From the NCBI RefSeq assembly GCF_020883535.1, contig NZ_CP086654.1:62001-126000 (forward strand): a DNA stretch of 64,000 nt, given 5' to 3'. The notes beneath the pieces are model-generated. The model did not search any database. It was given only the letters and a program-made list of their open reading frames with translations, and was not told the DNA's origin. How positions within the stretch are numbered: the stretch's first letter is position 1; the number at the start of each line of letters is the position of its first letter. The stretch comes from Staphylococcus ratti (GTDB lineage Bacteria; Bacillota; Bacilli; Staphylococcales; Staphylococcaceae). Below, piece after piece: positions 17,652 to 28,491 of the stretch. The position numbers were made by a program, and so were the translations under genes.

Positions 17652-19343
17652 ATGAAAAAGGTGAGAGGTCATCAATGGAAGCATACTAATCAATTAAGAC
17701 ATGTTTTTAAGACATCAAGTGCACTACTGCTTATTACGATGGGCTTAATCGGAAGTCAATGTGCACCAATGGCTACAGCTCAAGAGGTGTTTTCTATAGG
17801 TAAACAACCGTCTCTTGAAACATATATTCAAAAAAGTCAGGCAGAAGTTAAAAAAGTAAAAGAGATGAACATAAAGCAAAAAGCAAAGTTAAATGCGAAT
17901 ATTGGCCAGTCTAAAAGTGTCGAAGAGATTAATCATATTTTAAAAGAAGCGCACGTAGCTATGCCGAGTTTGTCTCACGAAGCGGTAGATTTGCATCGTC
18001 AACGTGAAGATGTGCGTAGAGAGACTGAAAAGATAGAACAAAATATTGCGCAATGTGTCGCAGAAATCACTAAATCAACGAATAAAGTTGATAGGGGTGA
18101 ACTAAATAATCTCAATGATGATGTTGCTGTATCAACGCGAAAATTAGTGGATGAATTAAACCGGAAAGCACCTCAAGCAAGTGAGATAAGAAATGCATTG
18201 CATGTTATTTTAACAGAGCCTGTCGAAATGTCTGCTCCTTCAGATCATTATGTATCTACAAAAAGGGCACATTTAGAACAGTTTGAAGAAAAGTTAGCGA
18301 CAGAAGCAAAGATGTCTCCTGAACAAAAATCTTTATTAAAAAAAGAGATTCACGTATTAAAGGCACAATTAAACAACAAAAATAACCTTGTCTTGAATCG
18401 TTTAAATGATACGGATGATAAATCCCAAGCTGTGAAAGATCTGCTGGATAGTATGATGAATGGGCAACAAGCTAAAGCGATTTTGAGCCGTATACAAATA
18501 GATGGAAAGACGAATGTGCAAATTGCAAATCAAGTCGTCGGACAATTAGACAGTCTAACTGTACTTTCAAGTGATGATTTGTTGCGGTCAATGATGGCGC
18601 ATGCGGAAGAACGTAAAGCATTAATTGAAGCATTACTGTCAACGCAATTTGATAGTAATAAAGCAACTAAGATCGCAAATCAAATCTTACATGATCATCC
18701 GACGAATGTCCAAGTGGTACAACGGTTAAAAACACAATATGGTAAGAACGTTACGGGAGATATGATTTTAGAAAATGTTTTAGACCAAGCAGATGATAAG
18801 CAACAAGCCATTCAGACGATTTTAGCGTCAAAGTTTAGTGAAGATAAAGCGCGCATACTTGCTGAGCGTATTGTTGATCAAGCACATACTAAGTCGGACT
18901 TAATGCGCTTATTGAGATCTAATCCAGACGCATTATTAGATAAAATGCTAAAAGTAGATAATGAAGCCCACCGACTTAAAACCAAATTACAAACCATTTT
19001 ACAACCGTTAGAGGACCTTAAGATTCGCAAGTCAGACTACCGGTTACTCAGAGGGCAGTCTGACTTGTGGGATGCTTTAGGCGGATTTTCCAAATTTTCA
19101 ACAGGAAAAAGTATTTTAGATGATATTCCGGATATTCCAAATCCAATTCAAGGGCGCGCATTATCGTTAGTTAAGCCGTCTGATGGATTCCTAAGTGGTT
19201 TGTTTGATCATGAAGGGAACCTTGATTTACCTGCAACGGGACAGATGGTCAAAAAATCTGTGCTTCCTGTAAGTATCGTATTAATTATTTTTGGTAGTGC
19301 TTTCATTGTGCGGGCTATACGTCGGAAGTCTAAAAAATCTTAA
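17652..19343 (+). CDS. sasF: SasF-like LPXTG surface protein
   Basis: The ATG at 17652 follows AGAAAGGTG and gives 563 aa. An N-terminal signal region (SALLLITMGLIGSQCAPMATAQ, cleavage near residue 42) precedes a long, charged, mainly helical region. That region contains repeated turns such as DDKSQAVKDLLDSM, DDKQQAIQTIL and NKATKIANQIL, which look like degenerate helical repeats. The C terminus has LPATG, a hydrophobic segment and RRKSKKS, a sortase A signal. In S. aureus, SasF lies beside the same glucosaminidase/CHAP and phage-infection-protein genes and helps survival against unsaturated fatty acids. I assign the orthologue mainly from this shared order, so the symbol is moderately certain. 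Confidence 0.75.
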   Translation: MKKVRGHQWKHTNQLRHVFKTSSALLLITMGLIGSQCAPMATAQEVFSIGKQPSLETYIQKSQAEVKKVKEMNIKQKAKLNANIGQSKSVEEINHILKEAHVAMPSLSHEAVDLHRQREDVRRETEKIEQNIAQCVAEITKSTNKVDRGELNNLNDDVAVSTRKLVDELNRKAPQASEIRNALHVILTEPVEMSAPSDHYVSTKRAHLEQFEEKLATEAKMSPEQKSLLKKEIHVLKAQLNNKNNLVLNRLNDTDDKSQAVKDLLDSMMNGQQAKAILSRIQIDGKTNVQIANQVVGQLDSLTVLSSDDLLRSMMAHAEERKALIEALLSTQFDSNKATKIANQILHDHPTNVQVVQRLKTQYGKNVTGDMILENVLDQADDKQQAIQTILASKFSEDKARILAERIVDQAHTKSDLMRLLRSNPDALLDKMLKVDNEAHRLKTKLQTILQPLEDLKIRKSDYRLLRGQSDLWDALGGFSKFSTGKSILDDIPDIPNPIQGRALSLVKPSDGFLSGLFDHEGNLDLPATGQMVKKSVLPVSIVLIIFGSAFIVRAIRRKSKKS

Positions 19344-19362
19344 TACAATATGAGCTGAAAAA

Positions 19363-19400
19363 GCGCCATTGAATCACGTTAATTCAATGGCGCTATTTAT
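19363..19400. terminator. Shared terminator of two convergent genes
   Basis: A perfect 12-bp stem (19363-19374 with 19382-19393, arm GCGCCATTGAAT) has AAAAA on the left and ATTTAT on the right, between sasF and the minus-strand hydrolase. Confidence 0.85.
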
Positions 19401-19401
19401 A

Positions 19402-21216
19402 TTAATTGTTACTTTTAATATAAGTTAGATACTGCGCATCATCCGCATCAATGGTACGATACGAAATGACTCCGAGCCCTTTAACGTTAGATTCAGAAAT
19501 GATTATAGTGCCATCTGAAAGCACTTTTTCGACAAATGCGACGTGGCCATAATGACTATCGGCACCAAGTTGTCCTGCTTCGAAAACAACTGCACTGTGT
19601 GGTGTAGGCGTTAAACTGATTGTATAACCTTTACTTGCTGCGCGATTATCCCAATTGTGCGCATCGCCTAAATCGCCACTAATCGGAAGTCCAAATTGAG
19701 CCATGCGTTCATAGACGTACCAAGTACATTGTCCATGAGGGTACGGGGAATGACCACTTTCTGTGAATGTTTTGAAAGCCATAGGTGTTTCATTATATGT
19801 AGCGTCATCCTCACTTGACTTGGGCATTGCTTTTTTATCGAATCGCGTTAAATCATAATGATGAATAATACTGTTCAGCTTTTCAGCATAGTGCGTATCT
19901 GTCGCATAAGTATGGGAAAGGTGTGATGTCGCTTCACGATATGTACGTGCTTCACTTTTCCATGTCGGTTGATACATTGTAGGATTACCGTCAATACCAT
20001 GTTTAATGAGTGTAGCGTAATCTTTTAAAGCGGCGTTTTGATTAGGGTAGCTACGAAATTGTGCGGCAATTTGATACATTGAATTCCCATTATCTTCTAA
20101 TGTATTAAAGGTCACAGATTGCCCATAATATGCCCCTTTAATGCCGAATAAATTATGATATGGGGCTTGTGCGAGGGCACTGTTACCTGAGTCAGACTCT
20201 AAAATGGCTTGCGCAATCATGACTGAGGCGTAAATATTTTCATTTTGACCGATGTCATGTGCTTCTTTGGCAATACTTTTAATAAAATCACGCGTCGCTT
20301 TATTTTCCGTTATCTGATAATCAACGGACTGTGTGTTTGGACTCGACAAGTTAGGTCGTGTTTCAAAAGTTGCTGTAGAACGCATATTTGATTGTTTTAA
20401 TTCATTGTCAAAAGATTGTTTAGGTACTTCGCTTTGTTCGATATCCACGTCAGAAGGTAATTGTGGATTTGTCAGCTGACGTTGTTTTTGGGACTTTTCA
20501 CTGTATTCATCAAGTAGTGCTTCGATATCACGGTCATTTGCTTGTGTTGTTGACCGGTGCTCATTGGTAGGCGTCGTTTTCGAATGCGCATCAGTCGAAT
20601 CAGTTTCTTCTGAACGACTTGATGTATCTTCTGTTAATTGTGATGACGTTTCTGATTGAATAGAAGCTGTAATCGAATCAAGTTCATCTGCGACCTTTTG
20701 ATCGCGTTGTGGTAAAGGGTGACTATCTTGAGACGACGTCAGTGTACCATTTTGAGTTGTTGCATGATTGATAGGTGTTTTTTGGTTACTTGTCTGTAAT
20801 GATTGTTGAGTCAAAGGATGCGCGTCATGTGTGCGTGTTTCGCCTGTTGAGGATGTTTCAGCATATGTTGGTGTCAACCAGTTGCCCCAAAATGTTGTTG
20901 TCACAGGTTGAGATGTAAATAGAAGAAACGGATTTGAAAAATAATCTGTAGATAATTTTTCTAGAGCGGTGTCATGTGTTGTACTTAAATATTTTGCATC
21001 TTTATATTTGGAATCTGCATTGCTGCCATTCACTGTCTCTTTTGACGTGTCGTTTGTATCTTTTGAAGTCTGACGATCTTTAGATATTTTGGTATCATCT
21101 GTTTGAGCATTTTCAGAAACGGTTTTTGCGGTTTCTGCGTGGACTTCGTAGACAGTATATGAGGGGAATAATAACGTTGTTGACAGTATACAGATGAACC
21201 ATTTGTCTTTTTTCAT
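19402..21216 (-). CDS. Secreted peptidoglycan hydrolase: glucosaminidase plus CHAP amidase
   Basis: The start at 21216 follows GCGAGGTAAG and gives 604 aa with a signal peptide (MKKDKWFICILSTTLLF, cleavage near HAE). A Ser/Thr/Gln-rich disordered region runs to about 295. A FlgJ/Mannosyl-glycoprotein-type glucosaminidase domain covers about 300-455 (SVMIAQAILESDSG with the catalytic Glu near 340, HNLFGIKG). A CHAP domain covers about 485-604, with nucleophile in GQCTWYV (about 495) and His in GHVAFVE (about 558). It should cut both glycan and peptide bonds of the wall. S. aureus has a similar two-domain protein next to sasF. No wall-binding repeats are seen; the long linker may serve instead. 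Confidence 0.9.
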   Translation of the reverse strand: MKKDKWFICILSTTLLFPSYTVYEVHAETAKTVSENAQTDDTKISKDRQTSKDTNDTSKETVNGSNADSKYKDAKYLSTTHDTALEKLSTDYFSNPFLLFTSQPVTTTFWGNWLTPTYAETSSTGETRTHDAHPLTQQSLQTSNQKTPINHATTQNGTLTSSQDSHPLPQRDQKVADELDSITASIQSETSSQLTEDTSSRSEETDSTDAHSKTTPTNEHRSTTQANDRDIEALLDEYSEKSQKQRQLTNPQLPSDVDIEQSEVPKQSFDNELKQSNMRSTATFETRPNLSSPNTQSVDYQITENKATRDFIKSIAKEAHDIGQNENIYASVMIAQAILESDSGNSALAQAPYHNLFGIKGAYYGQSVTFNTLEDNGNSMYQIAAQFRSYPNQNAALKDYATLIKHGIDGNPTMYQPTWKSEARTYREATSHLSHTYATDTHYAEKLNSIIHHYDLTRFDKKAMPKSSEDDATYNETPMAFKTFTESGHSPYPHGQCTWYVYERMAQFGLPISGDLGDAHNWDNRAASKGYTISLTPTPHSAVVFEAGQLGADSHYGHVAFVEKVLSDGTIIISESNVKGLGVISYRTIDADDAQYLTYIKSNN

Positions 21217-21296
21217 AAACTTACCTCGCTTTAATATATGAAATTCTACTATGTACAAATAATAGAAGTCCTTGTTAAAATATGTATGGTGATATG

Positions 21297-21318
21297 AAAG
21301 TTGACCATCGTCAACTTT
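21297..21318. promoter_or_regulatory. Inverted repeat in the divergent promoter region
   Basis: AAAGTTGAC (21297-21305) and GTCAACTTT (21310-21318) are perfect 9-bp arms with a 4-nt spacer. It stands between the divergent hydrolase and YhgE-like genes. It could be an operator, or a short terminator-like hairpin. Confidence 0.5.
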
Positions 21319-21424
21319 TTCAGAGATACCTTTTAATGAAATTATTATACCAATTTATTTAAAATAAACAAATGAATATTTGAATCATATATTCAATAAA
21401 TATAAAATGTGAGTGAGGTGTAAA

Positions 21425-24253
21425 ATGAAAAACGCAATTAAACTATTTATGACTGATTTACGAAAGATTGTTAAAGCACCAGCAGTGTTTGTGCTACTCA
21501 CAGGACTTGCGCTCCTTCCTTCCTTTTATGCATGGTTTAATTTGGACGCCAATTGGGACCCGTATGGGAATACAAAGAATATCAAGGTTGCGGTGGTCAA
21601 TGAAGACCAGGGAGATAAAGTGAGAGGTAAGCCGTTAAATGTTGGTGACACAGTAGTTAATCAACTGAAAAAAGATAATCATTTTGACTGGGAATTTGTA
21701 AGTCGAGAAAAGGCAGATCACGATTTAAAGATGGGTAAATATTATGCAGCAATTTACATACCTAAACCTTTCACACATCAAATTACAGGTACCCTTCGCA
21801 AAAAGCCGCAACGCGCAAATATCGAATATAAAGTGAATCAAAAATTAAATGCGATCGCGCCTAAAATGACGGATGCAGGAACAAGCGCTATCGTCCAAAA
21901 GGCGAATGACAAATTTAATGAGACGGTAACTAAGTCATTGCTTAAAGAGGCCAATCGTCTAGGCGTTAAATTAGAAAACGAAATACCAACTATAAATAAA
22001 GTTAAAAATGCAGTTTACACTGCGAATCAATCCGTACCTAAAATTAATGAATTTGCGAAGAAGATTCTATATTTAGATAACCATCAAGACCAAATAGATC
22101 AATATGCGAATGATTTCAGAAATTTAGAGCATTACAAAGGGCCGGTTTTAGACGCGGTAGATAAACTTAATCGAGTGAATAATGCGATTCCCGCCTTAAA
22201 CGAGCGCGCTAAACTTATATTGGCACTGAATAAACATATGCCTCATATTAAAGAGGCATTGAATGTGGCTTCTAACGATGTACCGAAAGCTTTTCCGAAA
22301 ATCAATCAAGGCGTAGATATTGCGAGCCAAGGGGTAGACCATGGTTTACAAGGTTTGAAAGAGGCAGACAGCTTTTTAAATGCCATCGATCAACGTGTAG
22401 GATATGATCAAAACAACATTCAAAATGCGCAAGAGGTGAATCCAAATGCGCAACAGGCGCCACAAAATGATGTACAGACGGCACCGCAAAGTACGCTGTC
22501 AACCTCAGGGTATAGTCATATTCAAACAGCACAAATGAGTACGAATGCGAGTGACACACCGAGTAACGGTATGGATGACGCCAATGCTATGGAATCTGCG
22601 TTGTCCAAAGCGTTATTAGCGTTATCTCATCAAACAGATCAACAAGCCCAAAGTAGTCAACAAGATATTAAAGCGTTAGAAAACGTACTTTATGGCATTA
22701 TGGCGTCAGAGCACCCGAAAGACTTCGTGCCAACTTTAGACCATCTTAAATCAAGATTGGAGTTAACGAGCAAAACCAATCAGCAATTGATTGATACGTT
22801 GTCTGAACTTGAAAATAAAGAAGGAGTGCCACTTACTTCAGAAATTAAGGCGCTAGAATCTGTAAATAATAAAATCAATCAAGTTATAAAAAAAGAAAAT
22901 CAACTTCGTAATGCATTATCTCGTGGAAGCTCAGGTAAAGCAGAAGCGATAGATTTACTCAATGAGCTGTCAAAAATGAATGAAAGCTTGGGAGATTTAA
23001 GTCGTTATATTCAATCTGATTTGAATCAAAAACTACTAGAAGTTTCAAAAAGCATTATGGCTGCTTTAGAAGGTGGGAACGCTAAACTTTCTACGATTCA
23101 ATCGAAGCTTAATACCGTTCATCAAGTGATTAAAGATGGACAAACGGTTTTAGGTAAGACTAAAGAACGGCTCGATGTCATAAAAAGTGAGCTTCCACTC
23201 ATTGAACAACGTTATAATGACGCAATGTCCGTGGCGCAACATTATTATGCGCAATTTGAGAGCGATGTAGCAAGAGCAGCAACATTTATACGCAATGACT
23301 TACCTGGTCTCGAACAACGATTGGCAGATACGACAGCGACAGTAAATCAAAATGTGCCTATTTTATTCAACCGGTATGATCGTTTAGTGCAGCTACTTAA
23401 TGAAAACCAGCCTCAAGCAAAACAAGATTTACATCGGTTAGCTGAATTTATAAGAAACGATTTGCCTGGTTTAGAAAAAGATTTGGCTAAAGCCGACAAA
23501 CTTTTTAAAGAAATTGATAAAGATGACACTATCGACAAATTGGTTAATCTACTGAAGAACGACTTGAAAAAACAAGCAGATGTGATTGCAAATCCAATTA
23601 AAATGAACCATGAAGATGTGTTTCCCGTTAAAGATTATGGCTCCGCAAGTACACCATTCTATACTGCATTAGCCGTATGGGTTGGGGCGTTACTGATGGT
23701 AAGTTTATTAACGACAGACAACAAGCATCGAGAGTTAGCTTCAATTTTAACTAAACGAGAAATTTATCTTGGCAAGTTAGGCTTGTTTTATATGATTGGA
23801 ATCATTCAGGCGTTAATTGTGTCTATCGGAGATATTGTGATTTTAGAAGCGCAAGTAGAAAGTGTGCCGTGGTTTATTGGCATTACTGTGCTCTCCTCTA
23901 TGGTTTTCGTAACGATTGTTTATACGTTAGTGTCGTTATTAGGAAATCCAGGTAAAGCATTAGCGATTGTTCTGCTCGTACTCCAAATAGCTGGTGGCGG
24001 GGGAACGTTCCCAATTGAAGTTACACCGGAGTTCTTCCAAAAACTTCATCCGTTTATTCCGTTCTCCTATGCGATTGATGCATTAAGAGAAGCGGTTGGC
24101 GGATATGTGCCTAAAATATTAACGCAAAAATTAGTGACGCTTCTTGCATTTGGAATTGGCTTTTTAATTATCGGTATTATATTGAAACCAATTACAGATC
24201 CGATTATGAAAAAAATCGCGGCTAAAGCTGAGAAAAGTGATGTTATGGAATAA
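21425..24253 (+). CDS. YhgE/Pip family membrane protein (phage infection protein type)
   Basis: The ATG at 21425 follows GAGTGAGGTG and yields 942 aa. One transmembrane segment lies near residues 17-37. A very large extracellular region (about 40-740) follows, rich in coiled coil, with a Gln/Asn/Ser-rich insert near 345-390. Five or so membrane segments at the C terminus resemble ABC-2 permeases (FYTALAVWVGALLMVSLL, PFIPFSYAIDALREAVGG). Relatives include Lactococcus Pip, a phage receptor, Bacillus YhgE, and EsaA of type VII secretion. No type VII genes are nearby. The neighbourhood of wall protein, wall hydrolase and this protein matches S. aureus, so a role in envelope physiology or export is likely. 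Confidence 0.88.
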   Translation: MKNAIKLFMTDLRKIVKAPAVFVLLTGLALLPSFYAWFNLDANWDPYGNTKNIKVAVVNEDQGDKVRGKPLNVGDTVVNQLKKDNHFDWEFVSREKADHDLKMGKYYAAIYIPKPFTHQITGTLRKKPQRANIEYKVNQKLNAIAPKMTDAGTSAIVQKANDKFNETVTKSLLKEANRLGVKLENEIPTINKVKNAVYTANQSVPKINEFAKKILYLDNHQDQIDQYANDFRNLEHYKGPVLDAVDKLNRVNNAIPALNERAKLILALNKHMPHIKEALNVASNDVPKAFPKINQGVDIASQGVDHGLQGLKEADSFLNAIDQRVGYDQNNIQNAQEVNPNAQQAPQNDVQTAPQSTLSTSGYSHIQTAQMSTNASDTPSNGMDDANAMESALSKALLALSHQTDQQAQSSQQDIKALENVLYGIMASEHPKDFVPTLDHLKSRLELTSKTNQQLIDTLSELENKEGVPLTSEIKALESVNNKINQVIKKENQLRNALSRGSSGKAEAIDLLNELSKMNESLGDLSRYIQSDLNQKLLEVSKSIMAALEGGNAKLSTIQSKLNTVHQVIKDGQTVLGKTKERLDVIKSELPLIEQRYNDAMSVAQHYYAQFESDVARAATFIRNDLPGLEQRLADTTATVNQNVPILFNRYDRLVQLLNENQPQAKQDLHRLAEFIRNDLPGLEKDLAKADKLFKEIDKDDTIDKLVNLLKNDLKKQADVIANPIKMNHEDVFPVKDYGSASTPFYTALAVWVGALLMVSLLTTDNKHRELASILTKREIYLGKLGLFYMIGIIQALIVSIGDIVILEAQVESVPWFIGITVLSSMVFVTIVYTLVSLLGNPGKALAIVLLVLQIAGGGGTFPIEVTPEFFQKLHPFIPFSYAIDALREAVGGYVPKILTQKLVTLLAFGIGFLIIGIILKPITDPIMKKIAAKAEKSDVME

Positions 24254-24262
24254 TTGAACGAG

Positions 24263-24308
24263 AAAGCCCTTTGACATTGATTTTAAAGTATCATGTTAGA
24301 GGGCTTTT
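24263..24308 (+). terminator. Terminator after the YhgE-like gene
   Basis: AAAGCCCT (24263-24270) pairs with AGGGCTTT (24300-24307), with an inner TGACATTGAT/ATCATGTTA stem, then TTTT. Confidence 0.8.
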
Positions 24309-24487
24309 GTAGTGAATGCATCATTACATGTCTCAATGAATGCACTTTATTATATAATCATAGAAAAGATAAGTTTTTAAGGAATGGGTGGTATTGGTTT
24401 CAAGCTACATGGCGTTGTGTAATTTTGGACTCAAAACAACGGAACAATTTCTGTCTTATAAAAAATATAAAAAGAGAGCTGGTATTT

Positions 24488-25357
24488 GTGGAGAAAACCA
24501 AGTTTTGGCGAAAGTTTATTATAACGGTAGGCGTGATAGTAATAGTCATGGGTGGCATTTTTTTATTTCAAAAACATGCGAAAAATGAAGATAAAGCACA
24601 AGCAAAATATGTGAAAGATTTAACGCCTACACTTTTTTTACATGGTTACAGTGGTACAGCAAATTCTATGAAGTATTTAATCAATCAAGCGGAAGAGAGC
24701 GGCGTAACGAAAGATGTCCTTATCGCAAACGTCTCACGAGATGGGGACGTCACATTCGATGGAGAACTTTCAAAAGGTGCGGTAAATCCAATCGTACAAA
24801 TTGTATTGGAAGATCATACGCAAGTAGATTTACATGAAAATGCGCTGTGGATTAGAAATGTTTTAGAAAAATTGCAACATACGTATCACATTAAAAATTT
24901 TAATTTTGTCGCGCATTCAATGGGAAATGTTTCCTTTGCGCAGTACATGATAGATTATGGTAGTGATAGCACTTTACCGCAATTGAAAAAGCAAATCAAT
25001 ATAGCGGGGACGTTTAATGGAGTATTAGGCATGAACGAAGAAGTCAACGAAATTCAAGTGGATAATAATGGTAAACCTAATCATATGAACCCACCGTATC
25101 AGGAATTTATGCAGCTGAAATCCATTTACAAAGGAAAAAACATTGAAGTGTTAAATATTTATGGAGACCTTTTAGACGGTACGCACTCTGACGGACGTGT
25201 TTCAAATAGTTCTTCTAAATCATTAAAATATTTGTTAGGGGACAGTCCTAAACGTTATAAGGAATTGAAGTACGAAGGCGAAGAAGCCCAACATAGTGCG
25301 ATTCATGATAATAGCGAAGTCGCAAGCCAGATGATTCATTTGCTGTGGGAAAAATAA
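24488..25357 (+). CDS. DUF915 alpha/beta hydrolase, copy 1
   Basis: I set the start at GTG 24488 (289 aa, VEKTKFWRKF), where a signal-anchor (ITVGVIVIVMGGIFLF) begins properly; upstream in-frame codons would place the anchor oddly. The mature domain starts with TPTLFLHGYSGTANS (oxyanion loop). The nucleophile elbow is AHSMGN with Ser144. The charge relay probably uses Asp in GDLLDGTHSDG and His in QHSAIHDN. DUF915 proteins are predicted membrane-anchored or secreted lipase/esterase-like enzymes with unknown substrates. A paralogue with about 70% similar residues by eye lies 3.1 kb downstream at 28492, separated by the glucosidase/GntR and GNAT genes. Confidence 0.82.
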   Translation: MEKTKFWRKFIITVGVIVIVMGGIFLFQKHAKNEDKAQAKYVKDLTPTLFLHGYSGTANSMKYLINQAEESGVTKDVLIANVSRDGDVTFDGELSKGAVNPIVQIVLEDHTQVDLHENALWIRNVLEKLQHTYHIKNFNFVAHSMGNVSFAQYMIDYGSDSTLPQLKKQINIAGTFNGVLGMNEEVNEIQVDNNGKPNHMNPPYQEFMQLKSIYKGKNIEVLNIYGDLLDGTHSDGRVSNSSSKSLKYLLGDSPKRYKELKYEGEEAQHSAIHDNSEVASQMIHLLWEK

Positions 25358-25365
25358 AAACCAAC

Positions 25366-25415
25366 AAAGCACGATTGAGGTAAAGACAAGGATGTCCCAA
25401 ACTCAGTCGTGCTTT
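25366..25415. terminator. Bidirectional terminator
   Basis: A long stem pairs AAAGCACGATTGAG (25366-25379) with CTCAGTCGTGCTTT (from 25402), followed by TTT. It separates the convergent hydrolase and glucosidase genes. Confidence 0.8.
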
Positions 25416-25429
25416 TGTTCGCAAAGTAT

Positions 25430-26905
<1,476 letters not shown>

Positions 26906-26950
26906 CTAAAAGCGTTGTTGTTCAAGTGTTGTATTGTTCATGCATATTAT

Positions 26951-26968
26951 AATTGTACCGGTATAATT
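26951..26968. promoter_or_regulatory. Likely GntR operator between the glucosidase and its regulator
   Basis: The dyad AATTGTACC-GGTATAATT matches in 8 of 9 pairs and sits 78 bp from the glucosidase start and 81 bp from the regulator start. GntR/UTRA regulators commonly bind such dyads in a shared divergent promoter. Confidence 0.6.
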
Positions 26969-27049
26969 TGTAAATGCAGATACATTTTAAATTAGTGGCG
27001 GAATTTAGTGATATAATATTTACGAATCTAATAAAAGAGAGGCATTTTA

Positions 27050-27754
27050 ATGTTAAAGTATGAAGAAATTGCTCATAAAATAAGTAACTTACTGGAGAAC
27101 GAGGTTTACAGCGCTGGAGACCGTCTACCTAATATTGAACATTTAAAAACGGAATATCATGTGAGTAAAAGTACAGTTATTAAAGCGCTCGAAATATTAG
27201 AAAAGAATGGCTATATTTATCAATCTAGAGGCAGTGGTATTTTTGTTAGAAGTCCTAAGAGAGAAGGATACATCAATTTATTTACTAGTAATGGCTTTAC
27301 AGAGGATTTAAAAAATCATGAGATTACGAGTCGTGTAATTGAAGTGTGTGAAATTGCAAAACCAGATGCTGTGGTACGCAAACAATTACATTTAACTGAA
27401 GAGGAAGCAGTATATTATGTGAAAAGAATACGCTATATTGATCAAGCGGTTTTATGTATAGAAGAAGCGTATTTTAGCCGAAAATTGGTGCCTTATATGA
27501 GTGGAGAAATTGCGAAAGGCTCTATATTTAAATATATAGAAGAAAACTTAAAAATAAATATCGGATATTCTGATATTTATTTTCACGTTGACACATTAAA
27601 TGAGGAAGAAGCGGCAATACTAAATCAAAGCAGTGGAGCGCCTACTCTAAGATACGAACAAGTATTTTATACAAAAACAGGGGTTCCATTTGATTACAGT
27701 CAAATTGTTTTCGAAAAAACGAACGCTAAATTTTACATTCCGTCGATTAAGTAA
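27050..27754 (+). CDS. GntR/HutC-family regulator with UTRA domain
   Basis: The 234-aa protein has an N-terminal winged helix (about 1-70: GDRLPNIEHLKTEYHVSKSTVIKALEILEKNGYIYQSRGSGIFV). A UTRA effector-binding domain follows (about 85-230), with the typical ending VFYTKTGVPFDYSQIVFEKT. Such regulators bind phosphorylated sugars; here the likely ligand is the substrate or product of the divergent GH1 6-phospho-glucosidase. AAGAGAGG precedes the ATG. The GNAT gene follows after 57 bp on the same strand and may be cotranscribed. Confidence 0.88.
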   Translation: MLKYEEIAHKISNLLENEVYSAGDRLPNIEHLKTEYHVSKSTVIKALEILEKNGYIYQSRGSGIFVRSPKREGYINLFTSNGFTEDLKNHEITSRVIEVCEIAKPDAVVRKQLHLTEEEAVYYVKRIRYIDQAVLCIEEAYFSRKLVPYMSGEIAKGSIFKYIEENLKINIGYSDIYFHVDTLNEEEAAILNQSSGAPTLRYEQVFYTKTGVPFDYSQIVFEKTNAKFYIPSIK

Positions 27755-27811
27755 TAGGAAAGGGACCACATTATACTAATTAAATTCAACCAATAGAATG
27801 TAGGTGATGTA

Positions 27812-28300
27812 ATGGAAATTGTTGATGCGCAAACATTAAACTCAACGGACAGACAAGCATTTTTTATGCATTATTGTGGTAGCGATAGAATGGTGGTTAC
27901 TTCGGGTGATTTTAAATTATCTCAATTATATGGCTATGCTGCTCAAGAAAACGGACGAATCCTTGGACTAATCACTTATGAAATTTATGATGACTACCTT
28001 GAAATTATTTCTTTAGATTGTGCGACTCAAAATAAAGGGATTGGTACAGCACTTGTTAACGGTATCGTACATAGTGCTAAACAATTAAATAAGAGCGAAA
28101 TTAAGGTCATTACTACCAATGATAATATAAATGCGGTGCGATTTTATCAAAAGCGCGGTTTCAGATTCTCTAAAATTATTCCAAATGCTGTAGCACAGGC
28201 AAGAGTACTTAAGCCAACTATTCCAGAGGTTGCGGAAAATGGCATTCCGATTATGGATGAAATTGTATTTTCTAAAAGTGTGACCGATACTATATCTTGA
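27812..28300 (+). CDS. GNAT-family N-acetyltransferase
   Basis: The 162-aa product has the GNAT acetyl-CoA-binding motif with core NKGIGTALV (about 74-82), followed by the helix DNINAVRFYQKRGFRF (about 105-120) that is characteristic of the family. The substrate cannot be predicted. AGGTGATGTA before the ATG at 27812 is a reasonable ribosome binding site. It follows the GntR regulator by 57 bp and ends 190 bp before the second DUF915 hydrolase. No signal peptide or membrane segment is visible, so the enzyme is cytoplasmic. Confidence 0.82.
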   Translation: MEIVDAQTLNSTDRQAFFMHYCGSDRMVVTSGDFKLSQLYGYAAQENGRILGLITYEIYDDYLEIISLDCATQNKGIGTALVNGIVHSAKQLNKSEIKVITTNDNINAVRFYQKRGFRFSKIIPNAVAQARVLKPTIPEVAENGIPIMDEIVFSKSVTDTIS

Positions 28301-28491
28301 GCGCTTTGAATGGCAATAAGTAGGTGTCAAAAATAGGACATATGGAGTCTGTGGAAGCGCAACCACTAAAATCTTAATCTCATAGGATTACTTTATGTTG
28401 TTGAAAAACGGGTATAGAGCTATGGAAAACAACAATAAGTGGATGAGAGGCAAGAAAGCTTAATGCTTTTCGGAAAATCGAGGTGACGCAT

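Noticed and set aside
21241-21300. WalR-type site (TGTTAA..TGTATG) near the hydrolase promoter
   Set aside because: The spacing is 4 rather than 5 and the second half-site is imperfect, so I do not claim it.
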